A stretch of 7,876 bases of DNA. Origin: Schleiferiaceae bacterium. GTDB taxonomy: Bacteria; Bacteroidota; Bacteroidia; Flavobacteriales; Schleiferiaceae. A program made the position numbers and the translations under genes. Below the pieces are notes generated by a model, which was not told where the DNA came from, ran no database searches, and saw nothing but the letters and a program-made list of their open reading frames with translations. The stretch spans positions 1-7,876 of the forward strand of contig JAOARK010000157.1 in assembly GCA_025210575.1 (NCBI GenBank), in the 5' to 3' direction. Numbering within the stretch: the stretch's first letter is position 1; each line of letters opens with the position of its first letter. Below are positions 5,724 to 7,876 of the stretch, piece by piece.

Positions 5724-7373
5724 TTAATAAGGGAAGAGTTTTTTGTATTCACTCATTATAAATTCTTCATCAAAACTCAGCTTGAATTCAAATACTTCTA
5801 GATCCTTCCACTCTGGCTTACACATTCTAAACCCTGTCTTGAACTGGTCTATATCCTTAAATTCCTTTCCGTTATAATCAATTAACATCTGGGTCCCATC
5901 TCCATATTTCACAGTTATTGCCTGGTTGTCTTCATAAGACACATTGTTCCAAACTGATGTGTACAAAGAGCAAGAATCACAGGTATACAACACTTTATTA
6001 GAAGCTGTTTCGAAAACCTGAGCTCCCGCTGTAAAATCATTAGAATAGTTGACTATGGAGAAACCTCTTTTAAAATAGAATTTCTTGTTGCCATCTATCC
6101 AATCAGAGTAAAAGTCTCCAGAGTTACTTAATATTCTCACTTCACCCTTATGTTCAGCATAACTGGCACTATATCTTTCAGGTTGAAAAGCGAAAAGGTT
6201 TTTAGGAATTCTTCGGTATAAATAAAGCGAATCGACATCTGTAAATTCAAACGAAAAGATGTATTGGTCATCTTCGTATTCCATCTCAAAGATGGGTTGA
6301 AACGAAGGGCCGTAAACAACCAACGTTCCTAACTCCTGATTGAAAATTGGGAAAATTCCACCTGGTGCCGAAGAGGCAAAAGATTGCATAGGCAACCCCA
6401 AAGATTCTTTCCCATCCTGGTAGGAATAAAGCAGCTTACCATTGGCATCAATAATTTGTTGACTGTAGACCCTTATACCCTTCTGATTGGGTAATGAAAT
6501 TCTTGCCCCTTCATCAAATTGAAGCAACTCTTCCCCTTCTTTATTTACCAAAACCAAACGCTGGTTTTTAGATAATATCCCTGTTCCATGTTCGTCATTC
6601 ACTCCTTGGTAAGACATGTGAAAACCTGGTGCATCACCAAAATATTGAATCGGATTGTAAACAAATGAAGTAACCAACTCACCTTCTTTATTGATAAGCG
6701 CCTGATAAATTTTACCCTGTGTTAAATTTGCTCCTCTTGCATAAAATTTGGCGAGGTAAATGGAGGTGATATCTCCAGCAAATGGATCCATCCAAACGAG
6801 GAACGGTTGTTCTTGAAAATTGAGCAGTGCAGTTCCATCTGGCCCCAATAATTGAGAGTTCACTTTGTCTGAATACTGGTGAAACTCCCCCAATTTCAAG
6901 GTGTTGTACTTAGCTAAACCGCTGGGTAAGGAATCCATTGGATTTCCTTTCAAATCAAACAACAGTGCATTTTTATCAAAAGGGTCACCAATTCTTATAT
7001 AACCCCCACGGTTAAATTCTTCAGTAATATGCAAGGGTTCAATAAATGGAGGGTAGTCATGCTCAAACGGAATAATTACTTCATTTTTATAATTGATTAT
7101 CCCATGTTTTCCATCTTTCACTGCTGGCACTAAACCATTGAACCATCTTTTATCGGTACGGTCATATTCTGCAGGAATCATCCAATCTCCTAAAAGGTTA
7201 ATCCAACCTTGCTTGCCATCTTTCTCCGCTTGAGCTACCCGCCACTGCAATTCATTTTCTGGCATTTTCAATGCACCGTAGTCTAATTTTTTGGTTTCCT
7301 CAACAACCACTTTTTCATTCTGGCAAGACCATGCCATTACTGCAATGCATGAGAGTAAAACGAACTTCTTCAT
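5724..7373 (-). CDS. WG-repeat-like lipoprotein of unknown function
   Basis: This 549-residue protein is probably anchored in the membrane as a lipoprotein. MKKFVLLSCIAVMAWSC gives a short signal with Cys17 in a relaxed lipobox (AWSC) followed by QNEK. Two clear WG-type repeats lie at 52-71 (DGKQGWIN, then MIPAEYD) and 87-106 (DGKHGIIN, then IIPFEHD). Weaker repeats of the form INKEGEL and VNKEGEE occur near 227-233 and 276-282. WG repeats are structural, beta-propeller-like units without a fixed activity. The C-terminal 140 residues form a different domain, shared with the upstream neighbour. A CDSC motif is at 465-468. The start at 7373 gives the clean signal sequence and sits one base after the upstream stop (TGA-T-ATG). 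A longer in-frame start at 7427 would overlap that gene and lack a proper signal. Confidence 0.82.
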   Translation of the reverse strand: MKKFVLLSCIAVMAWSCQNEKVVVEETKKLDYGALKMPENELQWRVAQAEKDGKQGWINLLGDWMIPAEYDRTDKRWFNGLVPAVKDGKHGIINYKNEVIIPFEHDYPPFIEPLHITEEFNRGGYIRIGDPFDKNALLFDLKGNPMDSLPSGLAKYNTLKLGEFHQYSDKVNSQLLGPDGTALLNFQEQPFLVWMDPFAGDITSIYLAKFYARGANLTQGKIYQALINKEGELVTSFVYNPIQYFGDAPGFHMSYQGVNDEHGTGILSKNQRLVLVNKEGEELLQFDEGARISLPNQKGIRVYSQQIIDANGKLLYSYQDGKESLGLPMQSFASSAPGGIFPIFNQELGTLVVYGPSFQPIFEMEYEDDQYIFSFEFTDVDSLYLYRRIPKNLFAFQPERYSASYAEHKGEVRILSNSGDFYSDWIDGNKKFYFKRGFSIVNYSNDFTAGAQVFETASNKVLYTCDSCSLYTSVWNNVSYEDNQAITVKYGDGTQMLIDYNGKEFKDIDQFKTGFRMCKPEWKDLEVFEFKLSFDEEFIMSEYKKLFPY

Positions 7374-7374
7374 A

Positions 7375-7876
7375 TCAGTCATTTTTGGGTAATGCTTTAT
7401 ACCATTGGCGCACGTCATCTTCATCAAACTTTAACTTGAATCCTGGGTTTTGGTAGAATTCTTCATCCATTAAATTGAAATGATCTTTATGGGTATAATG
7501 CTCTACCACATGCATCCCTTCAGGATAAGATTCTCCATTCAATTTTAATCTAATTCTATTGTAACCTCCGTTTGCATTTCTCTCCATCGCCATAAGTCCG
7601 ACTCTTTTATCTTTCTTCTCATCCCACATAATCTGCAATTGAATGTTCTCAAACTTTTGGAGCAAATTACCTTTCAGGTCCTTCAGTTCAGAATATCTAA
7701 TTCCATCAACATCATACCACTTGTACTTTATACCAAGCTGCAAGGAATAGATATAAGGGTCATGTTGCCAATCGGTATAAAACTCGCCATTTCTAGACAC
7801 CAGTCTTATCTCGCCTTTAAACATCGGCACACCTTTATCGAAGCGAGTCATTGGTCCATCAAGGCTGTCTTTTTCA
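7375..7876 (-). CDS. C-terminal part of a paralogue of the adjacent lipoprotein, N-terminus cut by window edge
   Basis: The frame has no stop from 7375 to the right edge, so this is the C-terminal 167 codons of a longer gene rather than a gene starting at the internal ATG at 7851. I assign no function. Its C-terminal domain matches that of the next gene: KGEIRLVSRNGEFYTDW here against KGEVRILSNSGDFYSDW there (10 of 17 identical). This is followed by 130 versus 124 residues and a shared ending, FKL-x-FDE then YK-x-L. It is therefore a tandem paralogue, and the missing N-terminus would be expected to hold a lipoprotein signal and WG-type repeats. Its TGA is separated from the next ATG by a single base, so the two are almost certainly co-transcribed. 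The promoter lies outside the window. Confidence 0.78.
   Translation of the reverse strand, partial: EKDSLDGPMTRFDKGVPMFKGEIRLVSRNGEFYTDWQHDPYIYSLQLGIKYKWYDVDGIRYSELKDLKGNLLQKFENIQLQIMWDEKKDKRVGLMAMERNANGGYNRIRLKLNGESYPEGMHVVEHYTHKDHFNLMDEEFYQNPGFKLKFDEDDVRQWYKALPKND

Noticed and set aside
7374..7427. Longer N-terminus for the WG-repeat lipoprotein (start at 7427)
   Set aside because: It would overlap the upstream coding region by about 53 bases and place 18 polar residues before an otherwise clean lipoprotein signal. The 7373 ATG sits one base after the upstream stop.

Overview
The window looks like chromosomal DNA from a member of the Bacteroidota, most likely in or near the Flavobacteriales. 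Four things point there. One exported protein ends in a type IX secretion (T9SS) sorting domain. The amidophosphoribosyltransferase is of the long form I associate with Bacteroidota. Matches to the Bacteroidota -7 promoter element TAnnTTTG stand upstream of purF and of copZ. The DNA is A/T-rich (about 40% G+C by eye) and mostly lacks Shine-Dalgarno sequences. No tRNA, rRNA, CRISPR array, insertion sequence or phage gene is visible, and no gap between genes exceeds about 110 bases.

Layout. (1) Bases 1-1209, minus strand: the N-terminal 403 codons of a PurF-type amidophosphoribosyltransferase, cut by the left edge. Its leader (1210-1312) holds a -7 element, a small GNRA-type hairpin and an SD-like motif. 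(2) Bases 1313-3687, minus strand: a copper-export pair. It consists of a 68-residue CopZ-like metallochaperone followed, with an ATGA overlap, by a CopA-type Cu+ P-type ATPase. A -7 element and a short inverted repeat lie upstream. (3) Bases 3794-4783, plus strand: a secreted T9SS cargo protein transcribed away from copZ. (4) Bases 4773-7876, minus strand: a tight run of four genes with no assigned function. In transcription order these are a partial protein entering from the right edge, a 549-residue WG-repeat-like lipoprotein, a 127-residue small anchored or exported protein, and a 165-residue single-pass membrane protein.

How the parts work together. CopZ should carry Cu(I) to CopA, which pumps it out of the cytoplasm; the overlapping genes suggest coupled translation. 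PurF catalyses the first step of purine synthesis and is probably an independent unit with its own promoter. The four-gene run is the least explained part. Its first two genes share a C-terminal domain and are tandem paralogues, and the spacing suggests one operon, but no mechanism can be assigned. I see no convincing evidence of a new defence or mobile system here. The tandem lipoprotein cluster and the split copper-binding domains are the most interesting observations.
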